A stretch of 64,000 bases of DNA, taken from Andrena cerasifolii. Its lineage: Eukaryota; Arthropoda; Insecta; Hymenoptera; Andrenidae. Of the stretch, positions 31,956-43,830 are shown piece after piece; positions within the stretch are counted from its first letter, which is position 1, and each line of letters starts with the position of its first letter. The notes below the pieces were generated by a model, which was not told the DNA's origin, did no database searches, and was given only the letters and a program-made list of their open reading frames with translations. The stretch lies in the NCBI RefSeq assembly GCF_050908995.1, contig NC_135123.1:5580001-5644000 (forward strand), in the 5' to 3' direction. Position numbers and translations under genes: made by a program.

Positions 31956-34380
31956 CACCGAACTAAGAATTCCCTCGGCCACTGTAATTTCGAGGTCAAA
32001 ATTCCTTGGGCTGCTGGGAGAGCGTGGCTGACATGGATCGGTCCGCTACTACTTCCCCGGGAAAGGCTGAGTCGCGTCGGCTGAGTTGGCTCCGTGATCG
32101 AGGACGATCTAGCCGTGACTTTGGGTGTGTGGGTCAGGGTCGTGGACGAGAAGAAGGACTCTTTCGTATTACCGACGCGCGCGTTCGTGCTTTATACTCC
32201 GGGTCAGTGGCCTCATTCTGTTTTGGACCGACCGCTCGGTGAAAGCCGAGAAAAAAATTTCAACCCGGTCACACCTTTATCGTATCGAGCCTCGGAGTCA
32301 TGTAGAAAGTTAATTGGCCGGCGCGGCGACTAATTAAAATTTTTCCGACGCGTTTGCGCCACTGGCTCGCTGCACGCGCACCTCTCGGCAACTGATGACC
32401 GCTTCAATTAGCGTCCGACGGACGGGAATTAATCGGACGCTCCGTCTGGCGCGTAATAATGCGCCGAGTGGTAATCACCGTGCTCTATCGGCGAGGAGAG
32501 ACTCCGATCGATTAGAACTGATTTTGAAAAAGCCTTGGGTAGGTTCCGAGCGAACCTGTTGTCTCGGCGTGGGATTCGAAGGCGACGCAAACATTTTCAC
32601 GCGACACAAAAATCATGCAGATCGCAGCTTCGAATAAAATTTAAGATGCTAGGGACTCCATTGTGTCTGGAAGCTTTTTAGCATACTAAGTGCTGTGGTG
32701 CGCATTTCTAAAAGCACTGCTTAAAGGCGACTAATATACAGTACTATACATATTTTACTTGTTGCTACTAGTGCTACTGCAGAATGTTAAAAAAGCCTGG
32801 ATTTTACACGTCGGAATAATAAAAAAATTTATCAAAAAATTACGTTATGTAATATAGTATTACAGTCAATAATAGGAGCTTAAGTATTATTAATTTTGAT
32901 ATTAAACTAACTGGTGCAGAGTGTAGCAGCATAAGTAAGCACGTAGGAACTTTGTCTCCACCACTTTGCTGTATAGAATTAATATGTAAATTTCTTTTTA
33001 ACACTCTGCATGCGTTATCGTGCCGCTACTATTGCTGGGTGTGCTTCTACAAGCCATAGGAGGCGAGGGATCTGAAGGAGGTGAATAGGCAGAAGGAGTT
33101 TCGTGCTACTGTCCAGTTACACGTCACTGTCGACTGTCGTAAAACCGTCCACCAAACACGTGCGTCTACGTACCAAAGAAAAGGCAAAGAAATTGCAAGC
33201 AAGGGCTACACTACTAGGTTCTACGAACGAGTGACAAGACCTGCGAGGTTCCCGAAATGAAACAGGAGAGGCTTTCGATGGCCAACCCTTTGCAGCAACT
33301 CTACAGGCAGTTGTCTCAATTTTTGCTCAACCATATGTGTTCATAATACACTTCAGATTTTATCAAATCTGCTATGCAAATCGCTATATTGCTTTCAAAT
33401 AAAAAAACAGATTTTGGTTAATTAATTGTAGGGCTTAAGGACCTACGATTAAATGCAAACTTTTGTCGCTCAGAATTGCGATTAATGCTTCTACTTTTAA
33501 ACACTGGTGAGGAGCTAGAAGAACCGAGGAGCTTCGTTGCTGCAAAGGGTTGGGCCAGCTGAGTGACACAGCACATCACGCATTAGGGGTAGAAAGTCCT
33601 TCTAAATTTCGTGGAGGAGAAATGGATTGTCACTTCACCATCTAATTTCCTCTCGAGGGAAAAGAGAACTTATCCTCTGGATCACGCGTCGCGCCGAGTA
33701 CCTGGACGTGCGCACGGAACCCGTTCGACAGTGGTGACAGAAATAAAAGGCAAGACACAATTTTTTTTTTTCTTTTGTAAAAACAATAAGTTATCTGTAT
33801 TTTGCAATCCAGAACGGACAATGTCTCTGTACAAGCTTCTCTTCAGACAGAATTATTCAAACCTTGCACGACGAGCGGTACCGCTATTGGCCGTTTCCTT
33901 TTTTTAACTGGGAACTTGCGGGTGAGAAATTTAGAGTCTCAGATTACGAAGTATTCGAACTGAGACTTCGTAAGATATAATCAGCGAATATAAATAATGG
34001 AGGGGAGGCTTGCAGGGTTCGCGATCGTAAATTTTCGTTTAAACAAATTCTACGGTGCGTAAATATTAAATAGTTAAAAAAGGAAGGGTTGAAGCGAGTC
34101 TAAACTAAGGGATGACGTTGGGAAGAATTTTTTATCGGCCAGGTCACGGTATCGCCCACCTCGCAAATCAATGACATTCTTCGAGTATATGGCTCTCTTT
34201 CTCTCATTCTTACGTACAAACGCGCGTGATCTCTCTCTCTCTACTCCTCGTTCATTCGATGACCAGTCGATAAATGGATCGAGAAGGAAAAGAAAATACG
34301 TGACGTGAGGTCACCAAGCCATGGCATGCTGGATGCCTTCTATTTCACATTACCCAAAGTACCTTTCCTTAATTCCACCA
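31956..34380. other. Non-coding, partly CpG-rich
   Basis: 32000-32640 is CG-rich with overlapping open frames in several phases and ATTAATTAA-type words; it could be regulatory. 33600-33910 holds a short open frame without support. A CT-rich tract lies near 34190-34250. Confidence 0.35.
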
Positions 34381-34584
34381 TTAACCCTTTCCTGGCGGAT
34401 GCGGGGTCCACTTTGACCCGCCCCAATTCAGCGACTAAATTACTTCCCCGAGGAGGTAAAGATTTTAAATCATAACAACGTCGGATTCTAATACAAACAC
34501 CTGCTCCGAGGTACCCATAGATCATGGGTCAAAATTGACCCTCCATGCAACGTGTGGCTAATCTATCCGCCGTGCGAGGGTTAA
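34381..34584. mobile_element. piggyBac-like MITE (TTAA flanks)
   Basis: TTAACCCTTTCCTGGCGGAT at the left is an imperfect inverted match of ATCTATCCGCCGTGCGAGGG plus TTAA at the right. TTAA at both edges is the piggyBac target. Internal GGGTCAAAATTGACCC and GGTCCACTTTGACCC are small palindromes. Confidence 0.7.
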
Positions 34585-35938
34585 TAAGTGTACCAGCTAG
34601 CATAAAGAACCTTTTAAAAATTTAATAGAACTCCTCCACCCCGAGGGACGTTTCAAGCTTCGTGCACGTCAAAGTGGAACTTGCTTAAATAAATTCGGAG
34701 ACCGAAACGGAACGCTAAACTTCAGGCTACGCGAAACCTCGAACGTCCCATGCGACCGGGGCAACAATTCCGCGCGAGGAGACTTCTCCTTCTTCAAACT
34801 TTTCACGTGTAACGGCTGGCCGAAGATTTAGTTGCCAGGCTGAAAGGTACTTTGAGTATTTCGTTCCGTTGCTTTCCTCCTGTCGCTTTGCGTATCGAAC
34901 AGCACTTGCACGGGCTTCAAATAGTTTAGCTATATACAGTCTCCCTCTTGTGATTCAGCACGTTGCTCGTGCGAACAGTTACAGAGCCGTAATTGGAAGT
35001 CGCGCGAGCCCCATCGAAGGGCGCGCGGTGGAAGCCACTAGGATTACATTGACGCGCCACGCTGTCCGACGTCGCGAATGACTCTAAGCAGAGGTGTCGA
35101 AGTTAATAAATAGAATAAATACTAATGCTACCGCTACTACCGCTACTTCTATTATTTCCAGGCGTCTCGAAAGGGCACTTTTCAAATTGCAGGCGCGAAG
35201 GGATGGTTCCCCGGTCGATACTTCCTTCGGCGTGCCGGCGCCTCTTGCCGGTTCGTTGCTACCGGAGCCGGAGCAACGAGAAGAGGCGCGAGAATAATAA
35301 GTTTGTCGGCGGAAGAGTGAAGTGCGTCGAACAGCACCAGTCAACAAGAGCTTCTCCAATCGCGATCGAACTCGTACCGGAGCTTTGCGGCTTGAAGAAA
35401 ACGGGTGCGCGAGTTCTAAGCGCCTGAGCTGTTAGCCTCTGCGGGATAATTGGTATTGAATGTAAATTCGTTGGTAAGAACTGGCGCGTGAAGTCTGCGC
35501 AAACGAACATAAACTAAACTCCCAACGGGTTACCTAGATTCGCCCGTTTAATTACCACCTGCTATTTTCAAACTCATAAGATCATCTCCGGGCGAATCTT
35601 CTCTATTCCACTACAGTGACTTCTTGCGTGACTCGAGTTCGAAAAGAGATACCGTGTTTCTGAAGGAATACGCTTTCCTTTTGGCAACAGTTAGGTGCCG
35701 CGTTGCTTCAAATTCCGTTCGTTATTCCTGAGAAACAACCACCCCCACTTCGTAATTCCGTACCAGAAACTGCTTCCGCAGGGCTAAAGCGACCGGCGAG
35801 CGCACCCGTGCCGTTTCTCCGGAGGACGCGTAGAAAGTATGAACGGCCCCGCGGTGACGAGCGGGCGTCGATGGAATTTTTCGCGCAGGGTATCAGGGAT
35901 TCGCGGCTTGCCACTCGTTTCCGTTCACCCCCCCTCGG
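34585..35938. other. GC-rich sequence downstream of the acidic-protein gene
   Basis: Open frames occur on both strands at 34870-35510 and 35700-35940, mostly mirrored CpG effects. No domain or consistent splicing was found; part may be 3' untranslated sequence of the minus-strand gene. Confidence 0.35.
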
Positions 35939-37094
35939 TTAAACGGCCTTTGTCGGCGGGGGTGTGGCGCGCGCGTGCGACTTGCGCGCGTGCTTGCGCC
36001 CCGTACTGTGCTTCTTGCTCTTTCCCTTGAACTCACGTGCTTGTCTGGCGCCAGCGATGTCGGCGATGCTACCAACATCGTCGTCATCGTCGTCATCCTC
36101 GTCATCGTCGTCGTCGTCGTCATCATCGTCGTCGTCGTCCTCGGTGTAGACTAGGTCCACCTCCTCGTCGTCGTCGTCGTCGTCATCCTCGTCGTCGGCG
36201 TCCGCCTCGTTGGTGGACACGGCTGGCACGTGGACCGGGCTCGCGACGGACTCCGAGGCCTCCAGAGGGGTCTCGTGTATACCAGAGACGGCCTGGCCGT
36301 CCCCCACAGCGTTACCTTCGTCGTCGTCGGCGCCGGTCACGTCGTCTTCGACCGCCGTCGACTCGTTGGCTGGCTCCGGGGCCGCGTGCTCGGCTTCCTG
36401 CGCGGCTGCGTTCAGGTCCGCCTCCACCGCGGCTGGTATCGCCGGGGCCAGAGGCTGGGCGGCCGCCACCGCGGGTGCCGCGGCCGGGATCTGCTCGTCG
36501 TCATCGTCGTCGTCTTCCTCCCCTGAAACGGTTGGTTGGTTGGTTACTCTTTTTGCGGAATGATTCGCGCGGGAGATGTAGGTAGGTATCTAACCAGGGA
36601 GGATCTCGAATTCGAAGATTCCAAAAATTCTGAAACTTTGTGAATATGTAGGGGATTTCCTCCTGGTTGCAACGTAATTTTCGTTTGCTGACCAAACTCA
36701 CTCGAAGGGGGTGAAATTACCCCTCAGGATTCGGCTATTTTCCGATTTCGTGTTATAACTCGGGAACTGTGAGAGGTAGAAAGAAAGTTTCAAGACGAAT
36801 GTTACTTCTTTTAATTAGATCTAGCATTTGGTAAAAAAATTATTTTACAGTTCACGAGTTGTAACAGAAAATCGGGAAATAACCGGATTTCCAGGGGTCA
36901 ATTACAACCCCCTTAGGGTGAATTTGGGGAGGAAACAAAAATTTTGTTGTAATCAGGAGGAAATTCCCTATATATTCACAAAGTTTCAGAATTTTTTGAA
37001 TTTACGGGTTCGGGATGTTCTCTTGTAAGTGATTTAGCAGGTTTTATGGGGACCTGATGTGAGGAAATTGAAATTAGAAGAGTCGGAGAGAGGA

Positions 37095-37171
<77 letters not shown>

Positions 37172-39305
37172 GTGTTATTATTATTATTATTATCAACGAG
37201 GAACCCTTTAGAATACAGAGAAATGTAAAAAATAATGGGAATTTTTTGTGAGAAAATGTTAAGGGGGTCTTTTCCAAACTTTCAGGGTATTTTATTTCAC
37301 ATTCAAACAATAAAAATTAATTTTTTCGTTGCAAAGTTTTCGGTAGAAATAGAGATATATTATTAGATGGATTATTTTGGAGGCTCCAATTCTTCCCTGA
37401 AATAAAGAAAACTAAGGATTTTCTTACGTCTAGTATAATTATATTATTGATGAACCTAACAAACGAAAAAAAGTTAAAAGTTGACAAATTGGTGGGTTCA
37501 ATTATCAAATTTTATTTATCAAAGTTTTAGGTCCATCGACAATGTAATTATACGAGAAATAAGAAAATCCTTGTTTTTTTATTATTTCAGGGAAGAATTG
37601 GGGCCTCCAAAATAATCGCAAATTTGCAACTCCAGCGCGCGAGTCCCTACGAACGTGTTCATAGATCTCCATTTCTACCGAACACTTTGCAACGAAAAAA
37701 TTAATTTTTATTGCTTGAATGTGGACTAAAATACCCTGAAAGTTTGGGAAAGATCCGCTTAACAGTTTCTTAGAAAAAAATTCCCAAGAATCACCTTATT
37801 CCTAGCGTCCTAAATAGGGTTCCCCCTTTAAACGGCGTATGCGCTTGTCTGCAAAGTTTGCAGCATGAGTTCTGCATTCCGAGGGAGATACGATTCAGAA
37901 TTTGAACGGAACTTAGAATACTGACAATTTAGATACCACCCTGCACGGTGTTCTTGTTGAGTGCTATAATCGAATATTTAGCGAATTCTTTTTTTTATCC
38001 ATCAACTGTTTTTAGTTTTTTGTTAAAATTGATGAGAATTAATTATATTGATCAAGATGGTTTAAAAGTAACGTTAAAACTTATTGAACCTCACAATTTT
38101 AAAAAACTTTTAACGTTACTTTTAACAATTCCATCTTGTACTTAACGTCAGAAATATAACAGTTTGGGGAATGTCTTATTCGGATTAAGAGGAATGATAC
38201 GATTAGGAAATTAATTAATGGGCAAATTGGGCGAATAGGTGACAAATGGGACAAGAGATGAGATGTACTTTTCAGTACAATTTTGTTAGAATAATTAATA
38301 TTATACTTATAAACTACCTAAATTTGAAACTTTCCCAATAATTCCTATTTTCCATCAATTCTAAATGACATATCTTCTCAGACATGCGCTCCCAAAGTAA
38401 TTTATCTCATCAAACACTTATCGCTAAAATTGGAAAGAATAAATTACCGAGAACGTGTCACTTTACATCGAAAGTACAATATCTAAGAAGAGCCGTAAAA
38501 GAGACATTAATAACGTACACTTAAAAAATGTATGCATCGCCAAATGTCGATCTTCAATCAATTACAACCATCGACCCGAAGTCGCGAGACTCTTCTGCGA
38601 ACATCCGTAATTCAACAAAAAAAAAAAACGGAGCCGAAATAATTTCCAAGCAATTAATCGCAAATATCGGACCGATCCTGTCGCTTTATCTCTAATGAAC
38701 GCGATAATGAGGGAGCGCGCGGAGTTGTAGTTAATCCTGCAGAAATCTGGGTCAACGTAAAAGAAGTAGCGCGTAGAAATTCTTTCCGAACTGGGACCGC
38801 CGTCGATTTATGTTAATTCGGGCGGGTTTGAAGCACCTTGTACCGTTACGACTACGCGAACGTACCGGAGTTACCGTCGAACCTGTCGCTAACACGAGCC
38901 TCGATGTTTGCATAACGGCAAGCGGCAGATTACAATCGTCGCCATTGTTTAACTCAGCGGAACGTTCAATAGCAACAGGAAGAAAGCAAAAGGCGTCGAC
39001 CGTGCAAGCATGATGCACCAAGCGTAACGCGTTCTACCTTAGCCTACCTGACGTAGTAAATAAAAATCTTACGCGCGTATTCCCTAAAAAAATTCCTTAA
39101 AAAATTCTCGACAATGCAAAAGGAAAAATTGTTACAGATTATGAACCTACGCGCTGGGGAACTAAGTACACAGCGGGTGTGACTAGGCTGTCTTATTCTA
39201 CTGGCTCTGACGTTCTTCTTGCGCCTGGCGCGTAGGCTATTTTTCTACTCCTGAGGAAGAGATACGTTACCTAGTATATCCTCGATGAAACGTTCCAGGT
39301 AGTCT

Positions 39306-39344
<39 letters not shown>

Positions 39345-39384
39345 TCGTCGTCGTCGTCGTCGTCCCCCGTGATGTCGAAGTCAA

Positions 39385-39418
<34 letters not shown>

Positions 39419-39571
39419 CTCGATCACCGCGGGTGGCTGAGCTGCCGCCTGCCTTCCCGTTGCAACGACGTTCTGGTTCGTTGATTTCCCCTCGGAGATC
39501 TTTGGTACTGGCGATGCCAATGTCCCGATCGCTAGGCAGCACAACACTGCCAACACTATCGCTAACTTCAT
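35939..39571 (-). CDS. Secreted poly-aspartate (highly acidic) protein
   Basis: The start ATG at 39571 opens a clear signal peptide (MKLAIVLAVLCCLAIGTLAS). Exon 39571-39271 then carries two long Asp runs separated by VDFDITG, and YLERFIEDILG. A donor G/GTAACG at 39270 joins in phase to the acceptor at 36523, and exon 36522-35939 gives a 294-residue protein. That exon continues EEDDDDDDEQIP, an Ala/Pro/Glu/Val-rich middle, two more Asp runs around EEVDLVYTE, then a basic tail with KGKSKKHSTGRKHARKSHAR ending TPPPTKAV. If the intron is retained, a TAG at 39245-39247 ends a 108-residue product, so two isoforms are possible. I do not recognise the family. Long acidic runs with a basic tail suggest calcium or cation binding outside the cell; this is inference. 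The Asp runs are mostly GAC repeats, expected to vary in length. Confidence 0.75.
36580..37030. mobile_element. Foldback MITE in the intron of the acidic-protein gene
   Basis: The left arm with TTCTGAAACTTTGTGAATAT is mirrored by ATATTCACAAAGTTTCAGAA. The right end GGGATGTTCTCTTGTAAGTG matches the family terminus. It starts only about 60 bp from the acceptor of the last exon. Confidence 0.8.
37098..37193. repeat. (ATT)n microsatellite
   Basis: About 30 ATT units with one AGTGTT interruption near 37171. It lies in the intron of the acidic-protein gene. Confidence 0.95.
37198..37827. mobile_element. Foldback element with about 280-bp arms
   Basis: GGAACCCTTTA at the left mirrors TAAATAGGGTTCCC at the right. 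TTAATTTTTTCGTTGCAAAG pairs with TTTGCAACGAAAAAATTAAT, and TTGGAGGCTCCAATTCTTCC with GGAAGAATTGGGGCCTCCAA. No transposase. Confidence 0.8.
37828..39240. other. Intron remainder of the acidic-protein gene
   Basis: Contains a small hairpin at 38054-38138 (AAAAGTAACGTTAAAA against TTTTAACGTTACTTTT) and a CpG-richer block at 38750-39010 with mirrored open frames. No separate gene is called. Confidence 0.4.
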
Positions 39572-41007
39572 GGCTCTGTCGAAGAAACCACACGATTATC
39601 GTTTAGTAAACCAAGCGAAGTCGCTAAGTGCCCTGTTTTAACGCGTTCCGGTTAGTCGAAGATGGGGGACATTCCTTCAGTCGGCGGAGCAACTATTTGC
39701 CCGGGAAATCTATTCTATTTTGTGAACTGTTTTCACGTTTCTTTGGGGGGGTCATCATTTAGAGTCTAGAGCTCTAGAGCTGTGGACTTCGGGTAGGAAT
39801 GAATTGTATATTTCTTTGATATATCATGAGAAGAAAATAGCTGTGCTGAACGGCAGAGAGGTGTTGTTAACTTCTGAACGTTCTTTGAAGCTTTTGGCAT
39901 CTAGGAATCGAGACAGACTGTCCAGTTGGTGGGAAGAATCTTTGTCAAATCACTGTTCTTTTGGAATGGTGCATTTCAGATGGCTGAAAGCACTTTGCGG
40001 GGTTATTAGATATTGCTATCTCGTTCTGTTAGTGGATTGTATTGTGCGGTAATTGAGAATGATGTTAGAGCTAGATTAACTCGGAACACGAGTGGTTAGC
40101 TGTAATATTGCCTGAGGGAAGGGTTATTAATTGAAGTGTAACAATGAGAACAACGCGGTGCTGAAGAACAAGCGACCGGGTGTACAACTTTCTCAGGACC
40201 ACGAAAGAATTCCATTTGACACGGGGTACCATGACCTTCGCCGAGGGACATCAGGATTCCCATGGTGTTACATTCTCACACACCCGTGCAGTTTAGCATC
40301 CTGTACAGCTAACGGTAGGCAAATGAACGTTACTTGGCCATTTTCCAAGCGAATCCATCGCGCGGTCTCTTCGACCTTAAAAGTCTCATCGAGCAAGAAG
40401 ATACAAATTCTCTGCGCCATTCGCTGCTGCATGGGACCTTACAATTCACATCCCAGGTACCACTAGACCCAAATCAAGGAAGCTAACAATTCTCATTCTA
40501 CTACCCCAGCCTCGGGTTGAATTAAAATTCCGAACTACATTCCTAGGCTCATCGTTAATTAATTAAAGAATCCCCCCTAATCTACTCTACCTCCAGGTCG
40601 TTTAACGCCTGGGAATACCCGCTCCGAGGTCTGTCGAGCAACAAGGTACACGCGCACGATTCAATCCCAAACGAGCTACATACTTCTAGGTCACCACGGA
40701 ATCGTCAAAGTACCTAGGCAATCGATGGATCTCCGCGAGGTACGTACGATCGAATCCCAAACCCGGGCGAGTTACCCTAGCTCACAACGAATTGGCCAAG
40801 GTGCCGAGACACGCGACAATCGATCGATCTCTACCCCACTGTCGTTGCACACAGCATCACTGAACGCCTGTGGGTCCACCGGCGCGATCACTTCTCGCGG
40901 GTACCTCTCCACGCCGCCCACTAATCCGATCGGAATATCCACGGGGAGGGGTAGGGGTTTGATAACCGGGTGTACGTGTACACGAGCCAGCGGTTCCCTT
41001 CGACTCA

Positions 41008-41164
41008 CCTCTCCTTGCTACTTGTCAACGTCCTCTTTAGGTACAAGCACGAGCGACCCGTGTCTAAAGGTGATCGGGGCGATCGACGTAACGCGTCTGA
41101 TCCACCGAGCGACCCGGTGAGAGTGTTAAAACAGACGAGGCGCCTTGCTACGACCCTTTTATAC
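41008..41164 (-). promoter_or_regulatory. TATA box and 5' non-coding exon for the acidic-protein gene
   Basis: TATAAAAG is read on the minus strand at 41164-41157. About 25-30 bases on, a GC-rich leader begins and ends at a strong donor (GGAGAG/GTGAGT, last exon base 41008). The ATG exon at 39571 is preceded by an acceptor (TTCGACAG, exon from 39575), so the leader can splice to it across 1.4 kb. Confidence 0.55.
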
Positions 41165-43076
41165 CGAGCTGCCTCCACCTCCTTCGTTCTCGTTCGCCGT
41201 CCTCTTTCTCCACGGCGTGCTACACCTTCTTCGCGGTCTCCACGTGGCCCCGTCGCGTTTTCTCCCTTTCCTGAGAATAACCATTGTCCCCGCCGTCGTT
41301 GAGGCTCGGGCGGGGAGGGAGCGGCGAGCTTAAAGATGCGCGGGGTCACCCGGGGACGCTCGCCCGCTGGAACGGGCCCGTCCAGGGTGCCGGAAGTGGT
41401 GGCTTTTATGAAAAATTTATATAACGTTGCTCCAGTTCCGTTGGCTCCTTTCTGCTCGATCAGCCGCTACGCCGCGACAATCATTGACACACATTCCTCG
41501 CTTAAACAAATAGCTTTCCTTCGATTCTGCTGACCGAGGAATAGGATCGGTTTCGTTCGCTTCGGTGGGCGCTGGCGGAGGGTGCAAGAGGAGTGGATGA
41601 AACGGTGATTTGGGTGTCGTTGGCCTGCTTTTGTGGCATTGGCACCTTTAAGCTTCAGGAGGAGTTAGGGTCTAGGTGCAGGGGTTTGTTTATGGCTGCG
41701 GGAAGCTTGGTTTTGCTGGCGCAGAGCTTGAGTGGAACATTCTAGTTGCGGTGTGGCAAGCAGCGGCACTTGTTATTTCCAATGACGTAGGAATTGAGAT
41801 ATAAGTGAAATTAATTCAGTGGCTCGGATGGGGAACTTCTGTTTGCTCCTTGGACGTGTCTCACTTCTAAACTTATTCTCGTCAATTAATTTGACCGGGC
41901 TAGTGATTAGTCACTTCGACCCGGTACTTTGCATCGCGTGATTCAATCCCCGCTCTGCCGTTGGACAATTTAATTATCCAGTCGATCGGGAAGGTCTCCC
42001 GGAAATTAACAAAAGGACAGGGAACGACACGGCGCGCTCCGACAGAAATTGCGCGCTAAATAGAGAACGGGCTTTGAATTATTCTTGTTTTCGAAAGTCA
42101 TCAGTTCCGCGCGTAAAACGCCACCGATCGGTGTTATTTGAGGCTGTTAATATCAATTTCTGCCGTGATGAAGTGTTTAACGGTAACTAGGCTTCGCAAT
42201 CTTTGTAGGCAATGTGCCGTTGCAGCAAGCATTGATTTTACTTTATTCGATAATAGTCACCCATTCAAAGCGAACTTGTCCTTTAACGCAAAGTAGGCTC
42301 ATCGCGAAAAGGGTGATTTCTTAACACCTAATTGGTAACAATATATAATTCAACGTCTATAGTCTCCGTTCGAGGATCTCTCTCGCAAACGTTTGACAAT
42401 TCGTCAGAATCAGAATTTCTCCCCAACAAAAGTATCATTTTCTAAACAGTGAAAGTACTCCCCCGGTCTCTTGTCTCCAGCTTTTCAGTCATCTTTCGTG
42501 AAGCGAAGCGTCTGCCGCGCACGCTTGCTTTCGGAGGGGCAAAAAAATTGATAGAGCCCGATGGTTGTAAATCGAAAGTACGCGAAGGCATGCAACGCGA
42601 AGGATGCTTCGAGCCGAACGAAAATCCGGAATTCTGCTTGAAGGCGAGGAGCGAAAGCAACGCCTGATTGCTGGAGCGACCGGCTAACTGTAAATAGAAG
42701 GCAGCTTCCTCTTCGGTCTAGCTGCTGATAGATCATACTCCTTGCATCCGTCGAGCCGATCGGAGTTTTTGCCGCGGCGTATTCCAGTTCGATAATCCAC
42801 TCCGTTCCGCGATTTCACGTCCCGAAGTTGCTCTTTAACGATTCTCAACGTAATCTCCCTTATCCGTTTCCGTCGCGTATTTTCCCGACGCTCTAATTGT
42901 GCCTGCGTCATTACCCTCGCACACGGTGTACAAATTCGCCGCGGTTCTCGTCCACTACTTTGCTCCTTGTCTTTTTGTTAATTAAAGAGGCAGTAATCGC
43001 CGGTGTAATGGAAGGGAAAATTATTCCTGGGAAATAAGTGGAAGGTTTCTGTCTTTTACGTGTTTTCATTTATACC
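41165..43076. other. Upstream region of the acidic-protein gene; no gene
   Basis: CpG-rich at 41170-41420 directly upstream of the TATA box, then mixed sequence. The 42440-42910 open frames mirror each other on both strands and lack splice support. Confidence 0.4.
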
Positions 43077-43422
43077 GTGACGTCCCACTATTTTTCGCGC
43101 GGTATAAATTAAATTATCCAGTATAATTCACTTCACAACTCTACCGAAATCCTTAAATTTCAACTCCTACCCCTTTCCCCCAAACACTGACCATCTAGGC
43201 GATGTACCTTAGCGGTCCCCATCTCGGGATAGTCAACGACGAAATCCCCTTCCTCTTTTCGTTCTACGAGACACGAATTCCTCCCTCATATTTAAATTTG
43301 AACAATTTTTTTTTTTTAAGGGGTAAGAGTTGAAATTTAAGGTTTTCGGTAGAGTCGTGGAGTGATTTATAGGGGAGAATTTAATTTATACAATTTAATT
43401 TATAAAAATAGTGGGACGTCAC
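43077..43422. mobile_element. MITE with GTGACGTCCCACTATTTTT ends
   Basis: GTGACGTCCCACTATTTTT at the left is a perfect mirror of AAAAATAGTGGGACGTCAC at the right. Inner TTAAATTTCAACTCCTACCC pairs with GGGTAAGAGTTGAAATTTAA. Confidence 0.85.
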
Positions 43423-43830
43423 AATACCCTTCTTTTGTTTTTCCTACTTTCTGTTTTTAACTCGGCAGGTGGCGCCACTGGGTAAAATTTACCACAGAGG
43501 CGCTAGTTGCGAAAATATGAAGACTGTTTGAGTTTTTGTTACAATTTTTTAAGGAACTTTGATAAAGGTTTTAAGATATTTCATAATTTTTGTTTGATTC
43601 TTAAAACGCTGTACTTTGACATAAAAATTACAAAGTTAAAAAAAATATTCTGAAACCTTGGTTTTTTACGTTTCAATTTTGGGTTTTTTTCACCCGGTAG
43701 CGACAACCTGTGTTACAATATGGGGTGCGCCTCCCGCCGGGTTAATGGAAGAGGAATGGGAAGGATTAATTTGGGGAAATAATGTACCTAATATTTTGGT
43801 TTTGGAAAATGACGAAGCAAGAACATAACA

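Noticed and set aside
36037..36585. Plus-strand Arg-rich and Ser-rich frames
   Set aside because: Antisense shadows of the GAC-repeat Asp codons of the minus-strand acidic gene.
39245..39571. Acidic gene as a stand-alone single-exon 108-residue gene
   Set aside because: Possible as an isoform, but the in-phase donor/acceptor pair with 36522 and the matching Asp-rich continuation favour a two-exon coding gene.
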